This document shows positions 22,811 to 33,917 of a stretch of 64,000 nt of DNA, one piece after another. How positions within the stretch are numbered: the first letter of the stretch is position 1; the number at the start of each line of letters is the position of its first letter. Made by a program: the position numbers and the translations under genes. The DNA lies in the NCBI GenBank assembly GCA_003313425.1, contig NHZP01000010.1:620001-684000 (forward strand), read 5' to 3'. The notes below the pieces were generated by a model. The model did not search any database, was not told the origin of the DNA, and saw only the letters and a program-made list of their open reading frames with translations. This stretch comes from Pseudopyrenochaeta lycopersici (lineage: Eukaryota > Ascomycota > Dothideomycetes > Pleosporales > Pseudopyrenochaetaceae).

Positions 22811-24229
22811 TTCAACTACACAATTGAACGAGGACTAGAGTCAGGTTGTTATTTGAGAAAATAGATGTTTGTGGCACTTTAACGTGCCCAACAGAGGTGG
22901 AATGGAGACGAGGTACGCTCGTCAAGCAAACGATATGTATGAGCGAAGAACAACGATGGAAGGAATGTTACAGCAGCGGAGCTCATAGAGTGGCTTAGAG
23001 GCTACATATCAAGTGCTGGTGAAGAGGGCATTCATGGTTGCACGACACCGTCCTGCACACCGAATGAGAGCGTCGTTGCACAGCGTTGGACGAACCAAAA
23101 TGCCAAAACTCCAAAGTGACACATTTTATCTGGGGCAGGAGAAAATTGGGTAATCGATTGATCCCCAGGCGTGGGTTCGTCTTGCATTCGTTTCTCCGCT
23201 TCGTCGGAGGAAAAGCAAATATTGTCGTTAGAAGCAAAGATGTGCGCCGAGTTGTCGTATCCGAAGGGGTTCATGTTTTTGAGTTTGGGCTGAAGCTAAA
23301 TTCCACTCGAGGCCCAAAATTCAATCAAGACGAATTTCTTCGTAGACAAAGGTCGCCGGGCAGAAACTGTTTGGTCTCAGCTCTATGTGGGTAAATCGTC
23401 ATCTCAGGTCAGTGTTACAGCATCCCATAATGGTTACTTCATCTTCAATTTGTCCGAGCTATTCAAAAAGCAAGTCTAGACGCCGTTGGTCCCTGTCTTC
23501 TGTGAAACCACAGCGACGAGATCTCGTGGCGTGCTGCACGCGTTGGAAACGCTACAGATGCTACCCTCGCACTCATTGGCGCGCATACATGCTCGTAGAC
23601 GGATGCGTGCAGCCACGCGACTGGGAATGGTGAAGGTCGGTGTAGGGAAGAAGGCGCGTGGTGGACGAAAATGGAACCCAGCCAATTTCCTGGCGCTTGG
23701 GCCTCTTACCCTCTCGACACAACCTGCCCACATGCCCTGGAGTCCAACACAACAGCCCAAAAGCAATAGCGCCGAAAAGAAAATAGCAAGAGTTGGAGTT
23801 TGTAAGCATACGGCTCCTGCAAACGGTGCAGTGCGCCTTTAGTCTGGAACCTCTGTCTGGTATATGTATCTCTCGACCAAACAGCAATCGACTATCAACA
23901 CCCAATCGCAACGTCCCCATCAGGAACCGCTCCAAACAGTTTGCAGCGCCACGATACTGCATCACTGAGACGAAGTTGACGGAGCCCTTCTTTGACGCCA
24001 TCGATTCGCCAAAATCTGAAAGCCACTACCCCACAGCTTGTGCCTTCTCATCGTCCTCGCTTACCGTCACCTTATACCCTTGACCTCACAATCCTCGCAG
24101 GCGCATATCAAACCCGTGATCCCTGCATCCTCTCAATCTACCCTACTACATTCGGTAGCTTGGACGCCACGCAGCTGGCACTTCCGAAAGTCGTGACATC
24201 AACTTCAATCAATTTACGAAAACGCAAAC
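22811..24229. other. Intergenic, about 1.4 kb, divergent promoters
   Basis: Between the divergent rhodopsin-fold gene and APC10. Several short overlapping frames at 23086-24083 occur on both strands, none with protein-like conservation cues, start context or splice signals. No RNA gene or repeat recognised. Confidence 0.45.
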
Positions 24230-25636
24230 ATGCCACCATCCCTGAGGAGAAGAGCACCGCAGCATCACTTGCCCCCGCCGGAAGACCCCGATGATACGGA
24301 TAGTGAGATCGACATGGAAAGGGCAATGGGGCGGGGCAGAGGGCATGGAGAGGAAGAAAATGGAGATGATGTTGATGAAGAGTTAATCGCACTTGAAGGT
24401 GAGGATGAATTAGAGGACGAGGATGCGCTTGGTGAGTCTTTGCTTGCTCCGTGCCAGGGCTTGCTCTTTCCTCATATCAATTACTTGTATTACTACGCCT
24501 GCTATCTTCAGGACTGCTTGCATGACGATTCTTCGCGTAGTCGGCGTGCTTTCACGTACGCTCATTCTATGACCTTGTTGTTTCACAACAGAGTCTAGCT
24601 AACAACGTTAGCATCCCCTCACCAACTTAATGTGCCTCTTCCTAATTTGGACCCACCACCTCCTTACCTTCGCGAGATCAGTACCCTCGCGTCATGGACG
24701 GTGTCAAGCTCAAAGCCCGGCTGCTCGATTCCACAGCTACGGCACCCTTCAACTTCCCTTTTCTGGCAGTCTGATGGGCCCCAACCTCACTACCTAAACA
24801 TACACTTCTTCAAGTTAGTTCGGATTGTTGGACTGCGGCTCTATCTCGACTTCGAACAAGATGAGAGCTACACACCGACTCGGATCATCTTCTTGGCAGG
24901 TAGTGGAATGAATGATCTGCAAGAGTGGGGAGAGATGAAGTTGGAAAGCCCAAGGGGCTGGGTCTGGGCAGATTTCTCTGGCGTAGGCGACCCAGATTCA
25001 GATGAAGAGGATGACGAAGGCGAAGAGGAAGAAGAACCACGGAGCATGACCGCAGGTCCTCCACCACCAAACGGCGCACCGACAAATGACGCCAGCTCTG
25101 ACTCTGAAAACAACGCTCCCCGCCCCCAGATCACGCAAGCACCCTCGGACGATGCAATGCAGATCGACCAGCAAGCCCACCTCCAGACACCAACGCTCAC
25201 ACACATCACCGCTCACACCCCACAAGACCTTCGACACGGTGTCACTCCGACACTCGCTCGCCCAACACCGCGCCTCCCCTTCGCCGCCCTCTCGCCCAAC
25301 ACAGCACCGCGACTAACATCCTCTCCTCGCCGCCCCAAAATGCCCGTACTCCGTGCTCACCTCGTTCAAATCAAGATCCTGGAGAACCACCAAAACGGAA
25401 AGGACACCCATCTCCGCGGTCTACAAATCTTCGCTCGCAACGACGAGGATCTTAGTAGAAGTACGCCAACGGCGACTGTTAGTGGCACTATGAAGACGTT
25501 GGTAAGCGAGGATGTAGGGTTGGACAGGAGCCTAGCGAATGGCAAGGGGAGGACTAGGGGTGCGAAGAGGATGGAGAGATTAGAGTTGGGTGCGGGCAGT
25601 AGGAGCGCATGGGATGTTGAGCCTAGTATTCGTTGA
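24230..25636 (+). CDS. APC10: Anaphase-promoting complex subunit 10 (DOC domain)
   Basis: Two exons, 24230-24431 and 24612-25636, separated by a 180-nt intron (branch-like GCTAAC before the acceptor); 408 residues. The DOC-domain jelly-roll is recognisable from REISTLASWTVSSSKPG through TSLFWQSDGPQPHYLNIHF, YLDFEQDESYTPTRI and GSGMNDLQEW, and ends at HLVQIKILENHQNGKDTHLRGLQIF. Apc10/Doc1 helps the APC/C bind D-box substrates during mitotic exit. The protein ends in Ile-Arg, the tail known to dock Apc10 on Apc3/Cdc27. About 130 acidic, Pro- and Thr-rich residues interrupt the DOC fold before its last strands. The N-terminus (about 65 residues) is acidic and disordered. Confidence 0.92.
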
Positions 25637-26137
25637 GCATGGCTCTAGTCATGACATATGTGCTACGAGAAGAGAAAATTAGTAGAGTAGAGTAAAGTCG
25701 ACTCTACATGATCAACAGTAACCACAGCTGTCAGCTCCCAGTTGACTCTAACAAAACTCAAACATATCAAGTTTATGAATTCCACTCAATCCTTTTGTGA
25801 AGAGAAAAGCAAGCGATACTATTGAATTGAATCCTTGTGCAGAAATAGACTCTTGTGTGTATAAAAAGCTAATAGCTAATCTATTTGTCTTTGCGTTTCC
25901 CTTTACCAGAAAAAAAAAAGGATAAAAAATGATAAAGAGAAAAAAGAACGAAAACAAAAAGAGGTTGGCTAGCGCCTTGAGATCTTAAACACCGATGCAG
26001 CACGTTTTTTTCGCAGCTGAATAAGAACGCTATTCAAAAGATAGCATATACCATCAGCGCTAGCTGCATTTTGTTCAAACCTTCTCGAATCATTATGCTC
26101 TCTAGAAGAATTGACCGAAGCTCCACCTAAATTCTAT
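25637..26137. other. Intergenic between convergent genes, A-rich tract
   Basis: 3' flanks of APC10 and the elongase. From about 25905 to 25965 the plus strand is A- and G-rich with runs of up to ten A. No ORF or RNA gene supported. Confidence 0.45.
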
Positions 26138-28242
26138 TTAAAACAGACCCTTGCCCTCCTTCTTATCCAGTGTGTTATTCAGGTCCTTCGGCTCGGGTTC
26201 CTTCTCGGGCTTATTGACCTCTTCATCGTCCAGGTTGTCTTCGGCCTTGATCCACGAGCCGTCTGTCCTGTCCTCACCCTTCTCCAACTGTTCCCGCGCC
26301 TTCTTGTTTGCCCGCTGCTTTGCCTTTTTGGACTGTGGGGTGGACGGTTGCGAGGCAGGTTGCTCGTCCTTCACGTTGCCATTCGCCTTCTCGGTGTTGC
26401 TAGTGGCCTTGCCGTTGGCCTTCTCAGACTCTTGCTTCACGCTTTGCTTCCCGTTTTGAAGCTGCTCAGCAACCTTCTCTTGCGCCTCTTCCGCCTTGCC
26501 AACGACATCCTTGGCAATCTGCTTTGCCTTTTTCGCGGTGGCCTCGGCGCCCTCATCGATCTCTTGTAGCCGTTGGCTGACCTTCTTGTTCACACTGTCT
26601 ACAAACTTCTTGTTCGCCGGGCTGAGACTTCCGTGTCGCTCGTCCTTTGCATTGCCATTGGCGTACACCTTCCTGCCACGGACAGAGTCCTTGACCTTGT
26701 TTACAGCTGAGGAGATTCCGTCTTCGGCTGACTTGTCAAGGGACTCAATTTCTTTTTCGAGACTGCGGGAAGCGTCGCGTGCGGAATCGGAGATTGCGTT
26801 GTGTTTGAGATGACTCTTGGCGTTGGGAGATGTGCGGCGGAGGTACGACTTGAAGAAGAAGCGCATGAAGAGGATGGTAAGCGGAGCGAGGTAGATCAGA
26901 TTGACGTAGATGGCGAAAGCTTGACCTGAGGTATCGACGCAGGGAACAGTCTGGTACTCGGTACGATAGACGGTCCTTTCCACCGGGTCATGGTGCCTGA
27001 AGAACTCCTGCACCAAGTGATGAGGATTCGCGTGTCCGGCAACTACCTGCTGCTGTTGGTGAACGGGCAAGGGCGAACCAGGGACTGGAATGTTCTCTGC
27101 AAGGCCTTCGTCACCCGCTGCGCGGTAAATGAGCTTCCTGAGGAAGGCCACCGCGACTCCGGTTACAGTGGGGAGGGCAGCGGCAGCGGTGTCCGTTGCA
27201 GACTGGAATGCAGATGAGACAGTGGAGGCATTGACCTGGGGCGCAACCTTCTCAGCAATCTTGTACGCAATCGAGACTGGGACAGTGTATGAGACGAAAA
27301 GGTGAATAGCGGCGAAGGTAGATCCGACGAGGAACTGTGTGATCTGGAGCGTGGTAAGGGTTCGCTTGACGACATTGGGAACGCGGTAGCCGAGAGCAGA
27401 GACGGTGTAGTATGTGTACTATGGCAATGTTAGCGGCGAGAGTCTATCTGGAGGTGGAGAGTGCGCACCATCATGGCGTGAATACCAGAATTGACCAAAA
27501 CGAACATCCAGATGGGGGGTGACATGAAGCGCATACCAGCCCACATGGACAGCATAGCGCCAGCATGATGGTACTTTTGCAGTGTGGTGCTTCGCTTTCC
27601 CTTTGCAAGAATGATGGCCGTGTCGAGGACCTCGTAGAACTTGGAGAGGTAGAACCACCAGCCCCAGAAGGCCAGGCCCTCATTCCACATTCTGCCAACA
27701 TCGGTGGTATCTGGCAAGCCTGCTGCGCCCACGGAAATGTTCGAGTTCAAGCTTGACCAGGTGTTCGTGTCCTTGTGGTAGGTGACGGCGTCGCCGAGTC
27801 CTCGTGGGCCGTGAATTTTGCAGAGAGCATCGACGGTGCCAACGACGGCATTAGCGTCGGTGTAGTGGGGAAACGAGTGCTTCAAGCACAGAACCATGGC
27901 CACGCAGGTGATGGCGGAATAGACGGCCAAGAAGACATTGTGGAAGATGACGAAGGCGAAGAAGGGGCGCGTTTTGGCGATCCTCCACGGCTTGTTCCCA
28001 TGCTGGCGATTGTACCAGTTGAGGTATGTGACGGTGACAGCGTATACTGATGAAATGGCCAAGGGGACCTTGTATGACAGCGCTGCCTGGTAGATATCCT
28101 GGGGGATCGGGAAGGGGTTCGCGAAGGTCGCTTCGCCGTTCCAGGGAGGAGCAATCGGCGGTGGTGCGGCGTCGGGGGGAAACTGGAGGACGGCTCTTGA
28201 AGGCCAGTCGCCCGGGTTTAGAGACGGGCCTGCGCCAGACAT
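26138..28242 (-). CDS. Fatty acid elongase (ELO family) with a long charged tail
   Basis: Two exons, 28242-27469 and 27418-26138 (50-nt intron, phase 0), 684 residues. The ELO core has LSKFYEVLDTAIILAKGK and the histidine box QKYHHAG. The first position of the usual HxxHH box is Gln, a variant known in some elongases. Further helices follow, to a last one at about 427-447 (IYVNLIYLAPLTILFMRFFF). ELO enzymes in the ER condense malonyl-CoA with acyl-CoA, the first step of chain elongation. Oddities: a loop of about 100 residues before the last helix, and a tail of about 237 residues rich in Lys, Glu, Ala and Gln, likely helical. Usual family length is 300-350. The tail and core are in one uninterrupted frame. 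Confidence 0.88.
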
Positions 28243-29278
28243 GGCTCTGTTTGCAGCGCTTGAGCGACACGCGACAACCGGTGTACGGACGGATGGGTGC
28301 AGCCGGGGAGGTCAATTGACCGTAAGGATGGCGGGATGGGCGCTGCAAGTGCTGTACGCTCGCTGCGCAGGTATGCGGTGGCAGAAACTGGGGAGGAAGA
28401 GGCGGCTATGGGTTGTGGAGAGGCGGCGAGGATGCTCTCTGGGCACGCTGGGGAATTTTTTGTGCCGTCTAGTAAGGCCAATGCCTAGCCGTTACGCTAC
28501 TGGCTACCGCTGCAGAAAGGCTTCGGTGGCTCGTCGTCCCTTCTATCGGCGCGAGTGCTGGAACGAACTTTGTGTGGTAGGGCACGCAATGGCTTCTTGA
28601 CTCTTCCGGTCCACTCGACAACGCAGACAAACCGCGACCAAAGGCTAGATATACTGACTGTCGTGCGCACAGATGGCTCGGGGTCAGCCACGTTTTCAGC
28701 GCTGGTACGTCGGAGGGAGTGGCTGAATACAGTAGGCAAAGGCTCTTGACAGAACCTCTTGGAAATGGTGACAATCTTGGGCCAGGGTAGCAGGCGACTT
28801 TACACTTTTCAGCGAATCGCAGACCCATGACGCACCGAGGCTCATGGCGGTCCAGCCCCCCAGACATCTACCACGACGGCACCGCATCCATGAGAGACCC
28901 CTTCATCTGGCCTGTAGGGGGTTGCATCTTTGCCTAGGCTCCTTTTAGCCTTCTCTCTCGCAAGTCTAACTACATGAGGAATACAACACTTCAGAGCATC
29001 TATATCTGCAGACTCCAGCAACCTTTGTACAGGGCAATTGACCGCAGGCGAAAAAAAAAAAAAATCGACAGGGATGCGGTGAGGTATGGCCCAAGCTCCA
29101 GCTCCCGCTCCAGCATCTGGGAAGAAAACGCCACTGACCGATTCGTGACGTTGCCGTCCGCAACAACAAACATCATCATCATGGGCACCCCATAGTTCGG
29201 ATCGGAAGTCCGACCATGAAACAGCGGGGTAGTATACAGCGTCTTTAAATAACAGGCTATGATTGGATATCATTATAG
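28243..29278. other. Intergenic, about 1 kb
   Basis: 5' flank of the elongase and 3' flank of AIM3, both on the minus strand. An A-run of about 14 lies near 29050. Short frames on both strands lack features. Nothing else recognised. Confidence 0.45.
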
Positions 29279-30527
29279 TTACGAAAACTTAGGCTTACTT
29301 CCCATCGGAATCGGTGGTGGTTCGCCAGATGCTCCTCCCAACTCCTTCTTCTTGGGCGGAGGAGGCGGCGGTGCCTTCTTCCCTAGTGCTTGTGTGGGTG
29401 ACTGCGGTGGTGCTGGCGATGCACTCGACGATGCGAAGTTGTTTACCTTGCCGGCAATACCGTACTTCTGGTTCAGCCCACTTGCTGCTTTCCAACCACT
29501 CGCAACCTGCTCCCCATGTCTCTGCTGGAAGTTGTTCGCCGTCGATGCAGCGCCCCTCAGATCTGAGGCAGTGACTTTGGAAGGATCGTCGCGGAGACCG
29601 CTAGCCGTTCGGAGCGCTGCTTGCTTGTCCGCCCATGATGTGCCTGTCGTAGGGGCCGCCGCCCCAGTGGATGGAGTGGTCATTTTGGAGAATCTACTCT
29701 GCAGCTCGCTCATCTGTGCAGTTTGGCCAGCTGGTGCAGGAGGTGATACAGATGCGTTCGAGGTAGAGCCCTGTCGGCTTGGTACAGGAGGTGGTGCAGT
29801 CTGCCCGATGCCAAAGCCCGGCACCGAAACGCCAGCTTGTCCGAGTCTGTTCAGCGCGCCTTGATTCAGTATCCCCTGTGAAGCCGTTCCTTGTTGTGTC
29901 GCTTCGTTGTATGTCGGCGGAGGCGGCGGCGGCGCATACGCATCGGGATTAGAGTTCTGGCGTGGAGGCAATCGCGGGGGGAGACTTGGTGCTTGTCGTG
30001 GAGCAGCATTTGGAGTAGGTGGTGGTGAGATAGCATTGGGCCTGAAGGCGGGTGGCTTAGGAAGATTTGCAGTGCTCAGTCCTGTTGTGTCCGGCCTGTA
30101 TGGGCCTGGCGGCGGCCTGTTTGCTTCCTCTTCTGCTCTCCTCGCTGCTTCTGCCTTCTCCTGCAACCGCTGTCTTGCAGAGCCTGGTGGTGCTGAAGCC
30201 AGCCCAGCAGAACTACTCGTCGCGGAGGCTGCGGAGCCTCCATTATAGTCTAGTCGCTTCGGTGGAGGAGCAAAGGACGAAGGGTCTTTCAGCGTTGACA
30301 GCGGCGTCGACTGATGCTCCCGAGCGGCCGCTGCATGCACATCTTTTCCCTGTGCTTTGCCAACCCAGCCTTTCTATCGCAAGTCAGTGAGTAGCACGCA
30401 GATGGAAGTGAACAGCGAGCCATACTACTTGGCCGAGCTTTGAGTCTTTCTGTCCGCCCGCACCGCTTCCCGCACTTTTCTCCGGATGCCAGCCACCCTT
30501 CGCGATGTTCTTGAACCGATCAGCCAT
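29279..30527 (-). CDS. AIM3: AIM3-like proline-rich actin-patch protein
   Basis: Two exons, 30527-30429 and 30373-29279 (55-nt intron, phase 0), 397 residues. The N-terminus MADRFKNIAKGGWHPE, followed after the intron by KGWVGKAQGKD, is typical of fungal proteins annotated as altered inheritance of mitochondria protein 3. The rest is low complexity: a Glu/Ala-rich helical patch (RQRLQEKAEAARRAEEEA), several polyproline runs and the ending PPPIPMGSKPKFS. In yeast, Aim3 interacts with Rvs167 and localises to cortical actin patches. The polyproline runs are plausible SH3-domain ligands. The assignment rests on the N-terminal block and composition, since the remainder evolves fast. Confidence 0.75.
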
Positions 30528-31077
30528 CTAACAGGTGTAGGTACCGTACCAGTGTATGCGAAGACAGAGGCAGGAGAGTATAGTACGTCTCACATGCACT
30601 TGGTGTATATATTCCTTACTAGTGTACCGCCGTCCTGCATGGCGGGCGCGTGGATGGGTAGCGGATCCGATAGCGTGCTTTGGCCTGATGATGTCAGCGG
30701 AGACATGATTCAGCACATGTCACGCAGAGCCGAGCATTGAATGCTTCAATCTTCAAACAACTGCAAGTATTGCAAGTATTTCGGTAAATTCTACTCATTT
30801 GAGCAATCGCTAGCCTTATCTACTCTTCAATCATGTATAAACTGCTTCGCCCCGGGCCTGGCCTTGCACTACTCATCTCATTCCTCGAGCTTCAGCTTGG
30901 TTTCCGGTAGCAATGGGCAACAGCTTTGGCTACTTAAGGACTCCGTCTGGAGGTGGCTTCCAATTCACCGTATAAAATGCTTGCAAAGCTGAAGGCATTG
31001 ATCTGAATCAGACTTGCAGCCTAACGTTTGATACCAATCATGAGCTCATTTCCATTGGGAATGTAACCAGGGGGAAG
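30528..31077. other. Intergenic, divergent promoters
   Basis: Between the divergent AIM3 and the membrane-protein gene at 31078. A short direct repeat of GCAAGTATT lies at about 30763-30780. No other feature. Confidence 0.45.
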
Positions 31078-32304
31078 ATGAAACCCGAGCCTGGCATACC
31101 AGGAGTGGGTGTGCGTGTAAAGCTATCCTCCACATTTATGCCGCTGATTGAGTAGATATGGTTCGCCATGATTTTGTTCTTTGGTGTGGTCGTAATTGCT
31201 TTGGTCTTTGTAGTCCTCGAGTTCCTGACAAGGTACCCATGGACGGCCGCCCCGTATGTTACTCTACCTTACGAGATTTCAATGCCATGGACTTACGTTT
31301 GACATCATAGTACACTAGCCTAGTTTAAAGATGTACCGGCAAATGACTCCAACGGTCTGGATCCAAAGAGGAGAAAGAGAGACATCTTTAGAGCAGCTGG
31401 ACGGACGTTTGTGCTAGGCGTATCAGATACGCAAACAATTCTCGTCGGAGCCTTCCTCCTCGGCTTTGCTGGTCAAAGCAAGTGTCGTTTGACAAGCTAC
31501 CACTTCACTGTAGCTGTCAACCAAATGATGGTCGCTTTAGCTGTTATGACTTTCTCCGTCGCGCTGGTCCGGACATACTGGCGCAACCCACTCGCAGCAG
31601 CATTCCGGCTTCTTTTGTCTCTTGGAGCATTCGTAGGCGTTGGGCTCACCATCTTCAGAAAATCAAACTACGCCCCAGACTGGCCACCCCCGAATAGTCG
31701 AAAGGATAGCGCCATACTTCTCCCAGTGGCTTGCTTGCTGGAGGCTGAATTGCGTTCGCATGTGCAAGAACAAACGAAAAGAAACCAGGCCGAACTCGGT
31801 TTCGGAAGCTCATCCGCATGGCCAAGAGAGCGCATCTTTTTCATAGCCCTCGCGACTGCCTTCATTATAGCGCACGCCTCAATTCCGATCCGCTATTTAG
31901 AATACAGGCACCGCGCCCCTGAAAACTGGACGAGGTTCCGAGGCTGGCTTGCCGTCGTATATTGGCCGTACATGCTGTTTCCCCCAACGCTCACATCAGT
32001 ATGGTGCTGGGTGAGCGTGTACCAAACGCGCGAATGGGTCAAGAAGTCGGGATGGATAGGCGACCCTAACCCAGAATTCATCATATGGGACTCGAGCCAA
32101 TTGATCGCTATGGGCGTGCTGATTACCGTTATATTGAACATGCTGACGGGATTAATGAGGAGAGAAAAGAAAGATGGCCATGGTACAAACAGAGGTTCGT
32201 TTCAGAGGCTACGCGGTCATAGGTCGGAAGAGCAACCATCGGAAATTTTACCCATGGTAAATATGGGACGGAACGCAGCCGCGCCACGGTATCAAGGCTA
32301 TTAG
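31078..32304 (+). CDS. Polytopic membrane protein of unknown function, about 4 exons/junction unresolved
   Basis: The main exon, open from 31324, carries RRKRDIFRAAGRTFVLG then GVSDTQTILVGAFLLGFAGQ and several hydrophobic helices, ending at TAG 32304. The likely start is ATG 31078 (MKPEPGIPGVGVR), then a 39-nt intron 31117-31155 removing an in-frame TAG, then a membrane helix starting IWFAMILFFGVVVIALVF. The junction between about 31253 and 31370 is unclear: a GTATGT donor at 31254 lacks a clean in-phase acceptor. About six to seven helices in all, with a Tyr/Trp-rich middle and a cytosolic tail. I recognise the style of a fungal-specific membrane family (helix pattern GIGVR... SDTQ), but no function. 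Confidence 0.6.
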
Positions 32305-33917
32305 CAAGCCCCAGCCCAGCAATGGTAATAGCTAGGCCATCCGCCTTCACATGCCCAATATACAAAGCAGGTAACATATTCCTGTGATAGAATAGAGTTT
32401 GGTGCGACAACGAAGGGTGCTTGAAGCGGCTGACCTCCGAATGTGTTATGCTTTTTGCTCTTCTTGTGGATTGGTTGCCAAGCTATTTCCTTCCTTGTCA
32501 TCAACGAGTCATCATCAGTCTTCAACTATGATGAAAGCTATCATCCATACTGCGGTATGCCGGCGGCTTGGAGCTTTTTTTTTGTCCAAGGTAACCCAAG
32601 TAGAGTCTAGAGTGATCATTTCTTTGGAGGTTGGGAGAGCGCCAAGCATGTCGAGCCGAGTGGACCGACGGACTTAAGATAGCGACCTGTAGTTTGCTGA
32701 CACATTGGCAAACTCAAATGTGTTCTCGAATGATGTATGTCCATGCGTAATTTAAACGGTATCCTTGTATGCGCAGCGCTCGTGCACAAGAGCCCTGGAG
32801 CTGTCACAAGACCCGAGATCATTCGTATTTTGCAAAAGAGACCGACAGCCAGCTCATATCAGCTGTGAAAGCGAAGACAGACAAACAGCCTGCATGTTTC
32901 AGGTTTGGAAGGGTGATAGTCTATTGGTGTTTGGTGAGATCATGGCTTCCCAATGTAGTGGACACCTACCTGCAACCGTCGACAGACAAGTGCAGACAAG
33001 GATTACTTGGCCTATCAGGGAAGGCGCTTCGTTTTCACAGCGACACTGGGCACCAATCGATCGAGGCGAGGAAGAGAGCGAGGATGGGATCTGCACGTCT
33101 TGCGGTCATGTCTTACTCTGCTCCGGCTATTCCTGCACTGCGTTTCTTTGTCCGTGCCGATCAATGAACGGTTGGGTGCTGGATACAATTGATGAAAGGA
33201 ATATTGAAAGAGCAACAGTGCCTGCAACTACCTGTTAAAAAGGCCGAGTAAGTGTGCCGAACACAAGGAAATGGGTTGCCAAGCGTCAAGATCGACGACT
33301 AGGCCGTGATAAAAATACTATTCCGAGCAGGTGGGGGTCGGTCAGGCATCGAGGCTGAGCACAACCATGCCAGCCTCTGACCAACCACGCCAACCATTGT
33401 CAGCCGGTACTTCGGACTTGGAATCCTGTTGGCTTCTTGCGGCATGTTGCCAGCTAGCAGTAACCTGTCTGCGCCTCCCTCAGCCCAGGCATTTCAAAGA
33501 GTTGCCCTCCAGCACCTTTGTCCAGTCCGTTTCCCCGTATTTGCTTTGAGAGCGCAATGGCCCGTCATCCTTCGACAACTACCCGATGACTGCTTCGACT
33601 GAGATCATACAGGCCTTGTTGTGATTACAGCATCATTGACTGGGCTTTATACCAAGACAAGCTACCCCGAGTCCGCTACCGGCCCCGCATCTCCTGTTAC
33701 TGGACAAAAGTGCAGCATCAGCACCACATTCCAGCCTCCATTCTGCCCAAACTTCAGAACTAGGCAGCTTTGTCGTACCTTCAAAAACAAAGAAACCTAT
33801 CGGATTCTTCTGCGCACCCTCACTCGCCTTAAGTTCTGACACGGTGCTTCGAGCCCTGCCTCCTACTGCAACAAATTCTCCCGTAAGCGCACCTTTGCCC
33901 AGTTGGTCTAAGCCCTA
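32305..33917. other. Intergenic, about 1.6 kb
   Basis: Several short frames on both strands between 32399 and 33839, none with export signals, known motifs or splice sites. The last 150 bases before 33918 are C-rich and probably leader sequence. No RNA gene or repeat recognised. Confidence 0.45.

Noticed and set aside
23086..24083. Several overlapping frames on both strands upstream of APC10
   Set aside because: They overlap each other, none shows protein-family features, and none has convincing starts.
28469..28867. 132-codon minus-strand frame upstream of the elongase
   Set aside because: Low-quality composition and no recognisable features; likely chance.
32765..33238. 157-codon plus-strand frame in the 1.6-kb gap
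   Set aside because: Two overlapping plus-strand frames of similar length, neither family-like, and no splice signals to extend them.
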